Positions 16,833 to 25,264 of a stretch of 50,549 nucleotides of DNA are shown piece after piece. The translations under genes and the position numbers were made by a program. The notes below the pieces were generated by a model. That model was not told the DNA's origin, did not search any database, and saw only the letters and a program-made list of their open reading frames with translations. This stretch comes from an uncultured Pigmentiphaga sp. (GTDB lineage: Bacteria > Pseudomonadota > Gammaproteobacteria > Burkholderiales > Burkholderiaceae_B), in NCBI GenBank assembly GCA_937891425.1, contig CALAGD010000007.1, positions 1 to 50,549 on the forward strand, read 5' to 3'. Numbering within the stretch: the stretch's first letter is position 1; each line of letters opens with the position of its first letter.

Positions 16833-18260
16833 TTAGAAGTTCAGCGCGCGCTTGTCGGTGGCGAGTGCTGCTTCCTTGAGCGCCTCGGACAACGTGGGGT
16901 GCGCATGGCAGATCCGGCCGATGTCTTCCGACGCGGCCCGGAACTCCATGGCCGTGACCGCTTCGGCAATGAGCTCGGACGCCACCGGACCGATGATGTG
17001 CACGCCGAGGATCTCGTCGGTCTTGGCATCGGCCAGTACCTTGACGAATCCGGAGGTGTCACCCAGGGCACGGGCCCGTCCGTTCGCGAGGAACGGGAAC
17101 GTACCCGCCTTGTACTCGCGCCCGGAAGCCTTGAGCGCCTGTTCGGTCTGACCCACCCACGCGATTTCAGGCGAGGTATAGATGACCGACGGAATGGTAT
17201 TGAAGTTGACGTGCCCGTGTTGACCGACGATGCGCTCGGCCACGGCCACGCCCTCTTCTTCCGCCTTGTGCGCCAGCATGGGACCACGCACCACATCGCC
17301 GATGGCCCAGACGTTGGGCAGGTTGGTCTTGCACTCGTCATCGACGGCGATGAAGCCGCGTTCGTCGAGCTTGAGGCCCACTGCTTCGGCGTTGAGCCCG
17401 TTGGTGTTGGGCACACGACCGATGGCGACGATGAGGCGGTCGACCGTGAGCGACTGCTCGGCGCCTTCGCTATTGGTGTATGCCACCGTAACATTCTTGC
17501 TGGTCGTGTTGACCGAGTTGATCTTCACGCCCAGCTGGATGTTCAGGCCCTGTTTGGTGAGCAACTTGTGTGCTTCACGCGCAACCTGTTCATCGGCCGC
17601 CGGCAGGAACTGGGGCATGGCTTCGAGGATGGTGACCTCGGCGCCCAGCCGACGCCAGACACTGCCCAACTCCAGCCCGATGACGCCTGCGCCGATTACC
17701 CCCAGCTTATTGGGCACGCTGGGAATGGCGAGAGCGCCGTCGTTCGAGAGGATGCGCTCCTCATCGAACGGCAGGTCGGGCAGTGCGCGCGGATTCGAAC
17801 CCGTGGCCACCACCACATGGCGGGCTACCAGCTCTTCGTTGGCCGGTTCGGAAACCTTGATGGCCCAACCGCCATCGACCTGGCCGGAGAACGATCCGCG
17901 GCCGTGGAAGAACGTGACCTTGTTCTTCTTGAACAGGTACAGGATGCCATCGTTGTTCTGCTTGACGATGGCTTCCTTGCGCTGCAGGAACTTGGCCACA
18001 TCGATGCTGACGCCTTTCACCGTAATGCCGTGCTCGGCAAAGTGGTGATTCGCCTGCTCGAAGTGTTCGGACGACTGCAGCAGTGCCTTGGACGGAATGC
18101 AACCGACGTTGGTGCAGGTTCCGCCGGGCGCCGGTTTGCCCTCTTTCGTGGTCCAGGCGTCGATGCATGCCACCGACAGGCCGAGCTGCGCGGCACGAAT
18201 GGCAGCGATATACCCGCCCGGCCCTGCTCCGATTACTACGACATCAAATTGTTTTGCCAT
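16833..18260 (-). CDS. lpdA: Dihydrolipoyl dehydrogenase (E3 of 2-oxoglutarate dehydrogenase)
   Basis: E3 reoxidises the dihydrolipoyl group of the E2 subunit and passes electrons to NAD+. The 475-residue protein has the FAD-binding GAGPGG at 11-16 and the redox-active disulfide in GGTCTNVGCIPSK (Cys49 and Cys54). The NAD-binding GAGVIGLELG lies in the middle, and the His-Glu active-site segment HAHPTLSEALKEA near the C-terminus. No lipoyl domain is fused to it. It follows odhB with a 24-base gap and a GAGAG ribosome-binding site, so it belongs to the odhA-odhB-lpdA operon. Confidence 0.97.
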   Translation of the reverse strand: MAKQFDVVVIGAGPGGYIAAIRAAQLGLSVACIDAWTTKEGKPAPGGTCTNVGCIPSKALLQSSEHFEQANHHFAEHGITVKGVSIDVAKFLQRKEAIVKQNNDGILYLFKKNKVTFFHGRGSFSGQVDGGWAIKVSEPANEELVARHVVVATGSNPRALPDLPFDEERILSNDGALAIPSVPNKLGVIGAGVIGLELGSVWRRLGAEVTILEAMPQFLPAADEQVAREAHKLLTKQGLNIQLGVKINSVNTTSKNVTVAYTNSEGAEQSLTVDRLIVAIGRVPNTNGLNAEAVGLKLDERGFIAVDDECKTNLPNVWAIGDVVRGPMLAHKAEEEGVAVAERIVGQHGHVNFNTIPSVIYTSPEIAWVGQTEQALKASGREYKAGTFPFLANGRARALGDTSGFVKVLADAKTDEILGVHIIGPVASELIAEAVTAMEFRAASEDIGRICHAHPTLSEALKEAALATDKRALNF

Positions 18261-18284
18261 GATTCTCTCGCGATCTGGGGATTC

Positions 18285-19499
18285 TTAAACGTCGAGCAGC
18301 AGGCGCTGCGGATCTTCGAGCGCTTCCTTCATGGCCACCAGCGCAAGCACGGCCTCGCGACCGTCGATGATGCGGTGATCATATGACAGCGCGAGATAGT
18401 TCATCGGACGAATGACGATCTGGCCATTCTCGACGACCGGACGCTCTTTGGTGGCGTGAATGCCAAGAATCGCGGATTGCGGAGGATTGATGATGGGAGT
18501 GGAGAGCATGGACCCGAACACACCACCGTTGGAAATCGAGAACGTACCCCCGGTGAGCTCGTCGAGCGTGAGCTTGCCTTCGCGGGCGCGCACGCCGAAC
18601 TCGGCGATCTGGCGTTCGATGTCAGCGAAGCTGAGCTGATCGGCATTGCGCAGAATGGGCACGACCAGGCCGCGCGGGCTGCTGACCGCCACGCCGATGT
18701 CGAAGTAGCCGTGGTAGATGATGTCGGTGCCATCCACCGAGGCGTTGATGATCGGGTATTTCTTGAGGGCAGCCACGGCCGCTTTCACGAAGAAGGACAT
18801 CAGCCCGAGGCGTACACCGTGTTCTTTCTCGAACTTGTCCTTGTAGCGGGCGCGCAGGTCGAGCACCGCCTGCATGTTGACCTCGTTGAACGTGGTCAGG
18901 ATGGCGTTCTCGCGCTGCGACTGGACCAGGCGCTCGGCGATGCGCGCACGCAGGCGGCTCATGGGCACGCGCTGTTCAGGACGGCCCGTGATATCGACCG
19001 TAGGCGCAGCCACCGGAGCAGCAGCGGGTGCAGGAGCAGGCGACGCCCCCAGGGCGTCGGCCTTGGTGATGCGGCCACCACGGCCGGTACCTTGCACCGA
19101 CGCAGGCTCGACACCTTTCTCGGACAAGATCTTGGCAGCAGCGGGCGAGGCGATGCCAGCCGCAGGCGCGGTGGCAGCAGGAGCAGCCGGAGCGGCCGCG
19201 GGCTCGGGCGCAGCGGCAGCAGCCGGGACTTCAGCGGCCGGTGCGGCCGTTGCCTGCGCTTCGGTGTCGATGCGCGCGATGAGCTCGCCGGCAACAACGG
19301 TGCTGCCGTCACCCTTGATGATTTCTGCAAGCACGCCAGCCTTGGGTGCAGGTACTTCAAGAACGACCTTGTCCGTCTCGATTTCGATCAGGATTTCGTC
19401 GGCGGCAACCGCTTCACCGGGTTTCTTCTTCCAGTTGAGCAGGGTAGCCTCCGCTACCGACTCGGAGAGTTGCGGAACGACGACGTCAACCAGGGCCAT
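18285..19499 (-). CDS. odhB: Dihydrolipoyllysine-residue succinyltransferase (E2, OdhB/SucB)
   Basis: E2 transfers the succinyl group from E1 to CoA and forms the core of 2-oxoglutarate dehydrogenase. The 404-residue protein has one N-terminal lipoyl domain with the modified lysine in EIETDKVVLEV (Lys44). A long Ala/Pro linker (about 80-120) leads to an E3-binding domain (ASPAAAKILSEKGVEPASVQGTGRGGRITKADAL). A second linker follows, then the catalytic domain with the His-Asp active site in SYDHRIIDGREAV near the C-terminus. The ATG at 19499 is chosen for the AAGGA seven bases upstream. The intercistronic hairpin after odhA may tune its level relative to E1. Confidence 0.97.
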   Translation of the reverse strand: MALVDVVVPQLSESVAEATLLNWKKKPGEAVAADEILIEIETDKVVLEVPAPKAGVLAEIIKGDGSTVVAGELIARIDTEAQATAAPAAEVPAAAAAPEPAAAPAAPAATAPAAGIASPAAAKILSEKGVEPASVQGTGRGGRITKADALGASPAPAPAAAPVAAPTVDITGRPEQRVPMSRLRARIAERLVQSQRENAILTTFNEVNMQAVLDLRARYKDKFEKEHGVRLGLMSFFVKAAVAALKKYPIINASVDGTDIIYHGYFDIGVAVSSPRGLVVPILRNADQLSFADIERQIAEFGVRAREGKLTLDELTGGTFSISNGGVFGSMLSTPIINPPQSAILGIHATKERPVVENGQIVIRPMNYLALSYDHRIIDGREAVLALVAMKEALEDPQRLLLDV

Positions 19500-19558
19500 A
19501 GTGAATTCCTTTGGGCTTGAATTGGCAATAAAAGCGAAGAACTTTAACGAAATGGGCG

Positions 19559-19588
19559 GCACGCCGCTGCCCGGGCGGCAGGGCGTGC
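19559..19588 (-). repeat. Intercistronic hairpin odhA/odhB
   Basis: GCACGCC-(G)-CTGCC pairs with GGCAG-GGCGTGC: 12 base pairs with one bulged G and a 5-base loop. It lies in the 107 bases between the odhA stop and the odhB start. No T-run follows on the minus strand. It could protect the odhA end from 3' decay or attenuate read-through. Confidence 0.45.
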
Positions 19589-19606
19589 GTCAGAACCACT
19601 GCCGGA

Positions 19607-22474
19607 TCAGCGAACCAGCGCAACTCCTTTGAACTTGCCAAAGGCCTGCTCGATCAGCGCCTTTTGCTGCTCAACGTGCTTGGCCATGTAGCCCACGGCC
19701 GGGGATGCCGACGGCGGACGTCCAGCATACCCGAGCTTCTGGTTGCCCGTCATGTTTTCGAACAGATGATGCTGGATGTAATACCACGGCCCCTGGTTCT
19801 GGGGTTCATCCTGTGCCCAGACGAGCTCGGTCGCGTTCGGATAGCGCCGCAGCTGCTCGGCCAGCGCCTTGTGCGAGAACGGATACAGCTGTTCGATCCG
19901 GATGATGGCAACATCCCATGCTTCGCGCTCGGCACGTGCCTGGGCGAGATCGTAGTACACCTTGCCCGAGCAGAGCACGATACGCTTCACGTTTTCGTCG
20001 GCCACACGTTCGTCGTGCTCGCCGATGACCGTCTGGAACTGCCCTTCGGCCAGCGCCGACAGCGGTGACGTGGCATCCCTGTGGCGCAGCAGTGACTTGG
20101 GCGTGAAGATGACCAGCGGCTTGCGGAACGGACGAATCATCTGCAGGCGCAGCAGATGGAAAATCTGCGCCGGCGTGGTGGGCTGGGTGACCTGCATGTT
20201 GTTGTCGGCGCACAGCTGCAGGAAGCGTTCGATGCGCGCGGACGAGTGTTCGGGCCCCTGCCCCTCGTAACCGTGCGGCAGCATCATGACCAGCCCGGAA
20301 TAACGGCCCCACTTCGCTTCACCGGAGCTGATGAACTGGTCGATGACGACCTGGGCGCCGTTGGCGAAGTCGCCGAACTGGGCTTCCCAGATGACCAAGG
20401 CCTTGGGTTCGGCCGTCGAGAAACCGTATTCGAATGCCAGCACCGCCTCTTCGGACAGCACCGAGTCGATGACGGTGAACGGTGCCTGCCCTTCGGCCAC
20501 GTTCTGCAGCGGAATGTAGGTACCGTCGTTCCAGCGCTCGCGCTTCTGGTCGTGCAGCACCGCATGACGATGGGCAAAGGTTCCACGTCCGGAATCCTGA
20601 CCGGAGATGCGGACCGGATAACCGTTGGCCAGCAGGGTAGCGAATGCCAGGTGCTCGCCCATGCCCCAGTCGAGGTTCATTTCGCCCCGAGCCATTGCGC
20701 GGCGGTCGTTGAGCACGCGCTGCACGATGGGGTGCACGTTGAAGCCCTCGGGCACCGTGGTGATGCGCTCACCCAGACGCTTGAGCTCGGAGAGCGGAAC
20801 TGCAGTGTCGGCGCCGTCGGTCCATTTGGCGTTGAGGTACGGCGTCCAGTCGACAGCGTACTTGCTCTTGTAGTCAGTGAGAACGAGTTCGACAGTGCGA
20901 CGCCCTTCTTCCATGAGGCGCCGGTAGGCTTTCACCATTTCCTCGACTTCGTCCTCGGTCACCACGCCCTGGGCGATCAGCTTCTCGGCATACTTCTGGC
21001 GGGTGCCAGGATGCTGGCTGATGCGCTTGTACATGAGCGGCTGCGTGATTGCGGGCGTATCTTGCTCGTTGTGACCCAGCTTGCGGAAGCAGACCAGATC
21101 GATGACCACGTCACGCTTGAACTCGCGGCGATAGTCCAGCGCCAGCTGGGTGACGAACACCACCGCTTCCGGATCATCGCCGTTGACGTGGAAGATGGGG
21201 GCTTCGATCATCTTGGCCACGTCGGTGCAGTACAGCGTAGAGCGGGCATCGCGCGGGTCGGACGTAGTGAAGCCGATCTGGTTGTTGATGACGATGTGCA
21301 CCGTGCCGCCGGTACCGTAACCACGCGTCTGTGCGAGGTTGAGCGTTTCCATGACCACGCCCTGACCGGAGAAAGCGGCGTCGCCGTGTACCTGCACGGG
21401 CAGTACCTGGCTGCCGTCGGTATCGCCGCGGCGCTCCTGGCGTGCACGCACGCTACCTTCGACCACCGGGTTGACGATCTCCAGGTGCGAGGGGTTGAAG
21501 GCGAGCGACAGGTGAACCGGGCCTCCCGGGGTGGAGACGTCGCTGGAGAAGCCCATGTGGTACTTCACGTCGCCGGCGGTAAGGTCGTTGCTGTGCTTGC
21601 CCTCGAACTCGGCGAACAGGTCGCTGGGCATCTTGCCCAGGATATTGACCAGCAGGTTCAGGCGGCCACGGTGGGCCATGCCGATGACGATTTCCTGTAC
21701 GCCCTGCGAGCCGGAATAATTGACCAGTTCGTCCATGCAGGCGATGAATGATTCACCCCCTTCCAGCGAGAACCGCTTCTGCCCTACATACTTGGTATGC
21801 AGATAACGCTCGAGGCCCTCTGCCTCGGTGAGACACTTGAGGATGTGGCGCTTCTTCTCGGCCGTAAACTGTGGCCGCGCCATCGTGCTTTCCAGGCGTT
21901 CCTGAATCCAGCGCTTGACCGCTGGATTCGAGATGTACATGAATTCTGCACCGATGGTGCCGCAATACGTGTCGCGCAACCCCTTCACCATGTCGCGCAG
22001 GCGCATGTGTTCGGCCTTGGTGAAGTAGGTGTTGGTTGCCGAATAGACCTCGTCGAGATCGGCTTCAGTCAGTCCGTAGAACTCGGGTTCGAGTTCGGGG
22101 ATTTCAGGGCGCTCCTGACGCTTGAGCGGATCGAGATCGGCCCAGCGCACGCCAAGCGTGCGGTAAGCCGCCACGATGGACTGGACGTGTACCTGCTTGC
22201 TGGCAACGCTGAGGTCGGCCGCAGTCGCGCGAGGCGTAAACGCGTTGGCACGCGCACGCTGCGCGAACGACTGGATGATGGGGCCGTGGGCCTGGTCGCG
22301 CGTGGATTCCTGACCGTCGGTTGCGGGTTGCAGCTGCAGTTGATCGAAATAGGCGCGCCATGCGTCGCTGACCGACGCCGGGTTGTTCAGATAGGCTTCG
22401 TACAATTCTTCAACGTACGAAGCGTTACCGCCATAAAGATATGACAGAGACAGTTTGTCGAGGACGTTTGACAT
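19607..22474 (-). CDS. odhA: 2-oxoglutarate dehydrogenase E1 component
   Basis: E1 is the thiamine diphosphate enzyme that decarboxylates 2-oxoglutarate and succinylates the E2 lipoyl group. The 955-residue product has the proteobacterial SucA/OdhA length. It opens with the E2-binding peptide region (SYLYGGNASYVEELYEAYL). The family signatures GMAHRGRLNLLVNILGK, HLAFNPSHLEIVNPVVEGS and the diphosphate region GDAAFSGQGVVMETLNL follow, then the transketolase-like C-terminal part. The ATG at 22474 (MSNVLDKLS) is chosen because AAAGGTGA sits eight bases upstream. A GTG four codons earlier is also open. The 454-base upstream region separates it from gltA. Confidence 0.97.
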   Translation of the reverse strand: MSNVLDKLSLSYLYGGNASYVEELYEAYLNNPASVSDAWRAYFDQLQLQPATDGQESTRDQAHGPIIQSFAQRARANAFTPRATAADLSVASKQVHVQSIVAAYRTLGVRWADLDPLKRQERPEIPELEPEFYGLTEADLDEVYSATNTYFTKAEHMRLRDMVKGLRDTYCGTIGAEFMYISNPAVKRWIQERLESTMARPQFTAEKKRHILKCLTEAEGLERYLHTKYVGQKRFSLEGGESFIACMDELVNYSGSQGVQEIVIGMAHRGRLNLLVNILGKMPSDLFAEFEGKHSNDLTAGDVKYHMGFSSDVSTPGGPVHLSLAFNPSHLEIVNPVVEGSVRARQERRGDTDGSQVLPVQVHGDAAFSGQGVVMETLNLAQTRGYGTGGTVHIVINNQIGFTTSDPRDARSTLYCTDVAKMIEAPIFHVNGDDPEAVVFVTQLALDYRREFKRDVVIDLVCFRKLGHNEQDTPAITQPLMYKRISQHPGTRQKYAEKLIAQGVVTEDEVEEMVKAYRRLMEEGRRTVELVLTDYKSKYAVDWTPYLNAKWTDGADTAVPLSELKRLGERITTVPEGFNVHPIVQRVLNDRRAMARGEMNLDWGMGEHLAFATLLANGYPVRISGQDSGRGTFAHRHAVLHDQKRERWNDGTYIPLQNVAEGQAPFTVIDSVLSEEAVLAFEYGFSTAEPKALVIWEAQFGDFANGAQVVIDQFISSGEAKWGRYSGLVMMLPHGYEGQGPEHSSARIERFLQLCADNNMQVTQPTTPAQIFHLLRLQMIRPFRKPLVIFTPKSLLRHRDATSPLSALAEGQFQTVIGEHDERVADENVKRIVLCSGKVYYDLAQARAEREAWDVAIIRIEQLYPFSHKALAEQLRRYPNATELVWAQDEPQNQGPWYYIQHHLFENMTGNQKLGYAGRPPSASPAVGYMAKHVEQQKALIEQAFGKFKGVALVR

Positions 22475-22928
22475 TTTACGCTTCACCTTTAGGGTGCTTC
22501 ACCCATGCGATGCAGGACAGACCTTCCGCGACACGGCCAGACCGAATAGCGGATAGCAAGTTCGAGCGAAAGGCGGTTTGGGAAAGGCGTTGACGGCGGA
22601 TACCGCACGGCCACGCCAAAGAACGATTCATGTGAATACTCTAAGGATAACACCCAACTCGACTACTGCCCGAAAAACAGGTACATAGGCCGCGAAAAAT
22701 TTTCCGGAGCGTGACGGAAACACAACCTGTGCGCCCTGCGATGACCGTGACGGCAATCGTTGAATGCTGCTGACCGTTCCTGAATGGATACTACTGTTCC
22801 TGATTGTGGACGCATCGCGCAGATGAAAAAACCCCCCGGTCACGATAGATCATCGCTCCCAGGGGTTCTACGCTACGCAATCCTAAACCACCAGGGTGTA
22901 GGTACTATGGGGTCGTAGTCTGAAGATT
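22475..22928 (-). promoter_or_regulatory. odhA upstream region with 8-bp direct repeats
   Basis: This 454-base gene-free stretch must hold the odhA promoter and the gltA terminator (listed separately). The octamer GTTCCTGA occurs twice, at 22776-22783 and 22796-22803, exactly 20 bases or about two helical turns apart. I did not find a convincing -35/-10 pair. The repeats could be a regulator site, but that is inference. Confidence 0.3.
22826..22867 (-). terminator. Intrinsic terminator of gltA (sdh-gltA operon end)
   Basis: On the minus strand, about 60 bases after the gltA stop, AACCCC-T-GG pairs with CC-GG-GGGGTT. An inner CGAT/ATCG stem and a run of six T follow the same layout. This ends the transcript before odhA. 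Confidence 0.8.
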
Positions 22929-24239
22929 TCAACGCTTCGAGATCTCGACCACATCGCGCCGACCTGCACCGGTGTACAGCTGACGCGGACGACCGATCTT
23001 GAACTCGGGGTCGGACAGCATTTCGTTCCATTGTGCAATCCAGCCCACCGTACGCGCCAGCGCGAAGATGGCGGTAAACAGCGAGGTGGGGATACCGATG
23101 GCGCGCTGGACGATGCCCGAGTAGAAATCGACGTTCGGATAGAGCTTGCGCTGCACGAAGTAGTCGTCTTCCAGGGCGATGCGCTCGAGCTCCATGGCCA
23201 GCTTGAACAGCGGATCGTTCTCCAGACCCAGCGCCGTGAGCACTTCCTTGCAGGTTTCCTGCATGAGCTTGGCGCGCGGGTCGTAGTTCTTGTAGACCCG
23301 GTGACCGAAGCCCATGAGGCGGATACCCGAGGTCTTGTCCTTGACCTGCTGGATGAACTCGCCGATCTTGGCCAGACCGCCCGCGGCCTGCAGTTCCTCA
23401 AGCATTTGCAGGGCGGCTTCGTTGGCGCCACCGTGCGCAGGACCCCACAGGCAGGCCACACCCGCTGCGATGGCGGCAAACGGGTTGGTACCCGACGAAC
23501 CGCACAGACGGACCGTGGAGGTGGAGGCGTTCTGTTCGTGGTCGGCGTGCAGGATGAAGATGCGGTCGAGAGCGCGCTCGACGACCTCGTTCACCTCGTA
23601 GTCTTCACACGGGTTGGCGAACATCATGCGCAGGAAGTTGCCCGTGTAGGACAGGTCGTTGCGCGGATAGATGAACGGTTGCCCGATGGAGTACTTGTAC
23701 GCCATGGCCACCAGCGTGGGCATCTTGGCGATGAGCCGGATGGCCGATACGTGGCGGTGATGCGGGTTATTGATGTCGGTGGAATCGTGATAGAAGGCCG
23801 ACATGCCGCCCACGAGGCCGGTGAGCACCGCCATGGGGTGGGCATCACGACGGAAGCCACGCAGGAAGGTGTGCATCTGCTCGTGCACCATCGTGTGGCG
23901 CGTGACCTGATTCACGAAGTCGCGCTTCTGCTCTTCCGTGGGCAGCTCGCCGTTCAGGATGAGGTAGCAGACTTCGAGGTAGTCGCAGGAAACCGCGAGC
24001 TGCTCGATGGGATAGCCGCGGTACAGCAGCTCGCCCTTGTCGCCATCGATGTAGGTGATGCTGGACGCGCAGGATGCCGTCGACAGGAAGCCCGGGTCGT
24101 ACGTGAAGTACCCGGTCTGATTGTAGAGCTTGCGGATATCGATGACATCCGGCCCCACCGAACCTTCATAGACGGGAAACTCTACGCTCGCGCTACCATC
24201 GGAGAACGACAGTATCGCCTTCTTTTCAGATAGATTCAT
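22929..24239 (-). CDS. gltA: Citrate synthase (type II, hexameric)
   Basis: GltA condenses oxaloacetate and acetyl-CoA to citrate. The 436-residue product is of the Gram-negative type, with the extra N-terminal beta-domain (AILSFSDGSASVEFPVYEGSVG). The signature GVACLWGPAHGGANEAAL carries an active-site His. GFGHRVYKNYDPRA carries the second His, and the catalytic Asp follows in LYPNVDFYSG. AAGGA precedes the ATG. It lies 24 bases after sdhE and is the last gene of the sdhCDAB-sdhE-gltA run. A second, shorter paralogue (prpC) is in this window. This one is assigned as the TCA-cycle enzyme from its length and context. Confidence 0.97.
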   Translation of the reverse strand: MNLSEKKAILSFSDGSASVEFPVYEGSVGPDVIDIRKLYNQTGYFTYDPGFLSTASCASSITYIDGDKGELLYRGYPIEQLAVSCDYLEVCYLILNGELPTEEQKRDFVNQVTRHTMVHEQMHTFLRGFRRDAHPMAVLTGLVGGMSAFYHDSTDINNPHHRHVSAIRLIAKMPTLVAMAYKYSIGQPFIYPRNDLSYTGNFLRMMFANPCEDYEVNEVVERALDRIFILHADHEQNASTSTVRLCGSSGTNPFAAIAAGVACLWGPAHGGANEAALQMLEELQAAGGLAKIGEFIQQVKDKTSGIRLMGFGHRVYKNYDPRAKLMQETCKEVLTALGLENDPLFKLAMELERIALEDDYFVQRKLYPNVDFYSGIVQRAIGIPTSLFTAIFALARTVGWIAQWNEMLSDPEFKIGRPRQLYTGAGRRDVVEISKR

Positions 24240-24263
24240 TTCAACATTCCTTAGCAGGTGTAA

Positions 24264-24518
24264 TCAGGCTGTTCGCATTCGGGCCAGAACATCGCGTACG
24301 ACCGTTGTGTTCAGATCGCCCGCTGGCTCAGCCCTGCCCAGGAGCAGGTCGAGCAGGACGGTATCGTCGAGCTCGAACAATGCCATGAGGGCAGCCACTT
24401 CCTCGTCGGAAAGCGTATTCTCGTATGCATCGAGAAAACGCGTGATGATGAGGTCGTTCTCGAGCATGCCACGGCGTGCCCGCCAGCGCAGTCGTGTTCG
24501 ATCGTGCGTATGCGCCAT
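24264..24518 (-). CDS. sdhE: FAD assembly factor SdhE
   Basis: SdhE is a small cytosolic protein that promotes covalent attachment of FAD to SdhA. The 84-residue product has the hallmark RGxxE motif (RRGMLENDLIITRF, about 15-28), which contacts the flavoprotein. The conserved FLDAYENTLSDEEVAALMALFELDD follows. It sits 8 bases after sdhB and 24 bases before gltA, so it is inside the sdh transcript together with its client. Confidence 0.95.
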   Translation of the reverse strand: MAHTHDRTRLRWRARRGMLENDLIITRFLDAYENTLSDEEVAALMALFELDDTVLLDLLLGRAEPAGDLNTTVVRDVLARMRTA

Positions 24519-24526
24519 GAGCCGTC

Positions 24527-25243
24527 TCAGATGGCCCGCCTGACCAGCATTTCCTTGATTTTACCGATGGCCAGCGCGGGGTTGAGCCCCTTCGGGCAGA
24601 CATCGGTGCAGTTCATGATGGTATGGCACCGGAACAGACGGTACGGATCGTTGAGGTTGTCGAGACGTTCGCTCGTGGCCTCGTCGCGGCTGTCGGCCAG
24701 GAAGCGGTACGCCTGCAGCAGTCCTGCCGGGCCCACGTACTTGTCGGGGTTCCACCAGAACGACGGGCACGACGTCGAGCAGCATGCGCACAAGATGCAC
24801 TCGTACAGACCGTTGAGCTCTTCACGCGCCTCGGGCGACTGCAGGCGCTCGCGCTCGGGCGGAGGCGTATTGTTGATGAGGTATGGACGCACCGAGTGAT
24901 ACTGGTTGAAGAAGTGCGTCATGTCGACGATCAGGTCGCGAATGACCGGCAGGCCCGGCAGCGGACGCAGCACCACCGGCTCCTTCAGGTCGTTCAGGTT
25001 GGTAATGCAGGCCAGACCGTTCTTGCCATTGATGTTCATGGCGTCAGAGCCGCACACGCCTTCACGGCAGGAACGGCGGATCGACAGACTGTCGTCGACG
25101 GTGTTCTTGATGCGCACAAGCGCGTCGAGCAACATCTTGTCGGTGGGCTGTAGCTCGACTTCAAGCTTCTGCATGTAGGGCCGCTCGTCCTTGTCGGGAT
25201 CGTAGCGGTAGATCTCAAACTTCATGATACGTTTGGTGCTCAT
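24527..25243 (-). CDS. sdhB: Succinate dehydrogenase iron-sulfur subunit
   Basis: SdhB passes electrons from the flavin of SdhA to ubiquinone. The 238-residue protein carries all three cluster motifs. The [2Fe-2S] site is Cys59, Cys64, Asp67 and Cys79 (SCREGVCGSDAMN...GLAC). The second motif, ECILCACCSTSCP (149-160), and the third, CHTIMNCTDVCPKG (206-219), hold the [4Fe-4S] and [3Fe-4S] clusters. As in E. coli, an Asp takes the third ligand position of the [2Fe-2S] cluster. It follows sdhA by 21 bases. Confidence 0.97.
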   Translation of the reverse strand: MSTKRIMKFEIYRYDPDKDERPYMQKLEVELQPTDKMLLDALVRIKNTVDDSLSIRRSCREGVCGSDAMNINGKNGLACITNLNDLKEPVVLRPLPGLPVIRDLIVDMTHFFNQYHSVRPYLINNTPPPERERLQSPEAREELNGLYECILCACCSTSCPSFWWNPDKYVGPAGLLQAYRFLADSRDEATSERLDNLNDPYRLFRCHTIMNCTDVCPKGLNPALAIGKIKEMLVRRAI

Positions 25244-25264
25244 TCCGGCATCCTGCTCGTAGAC

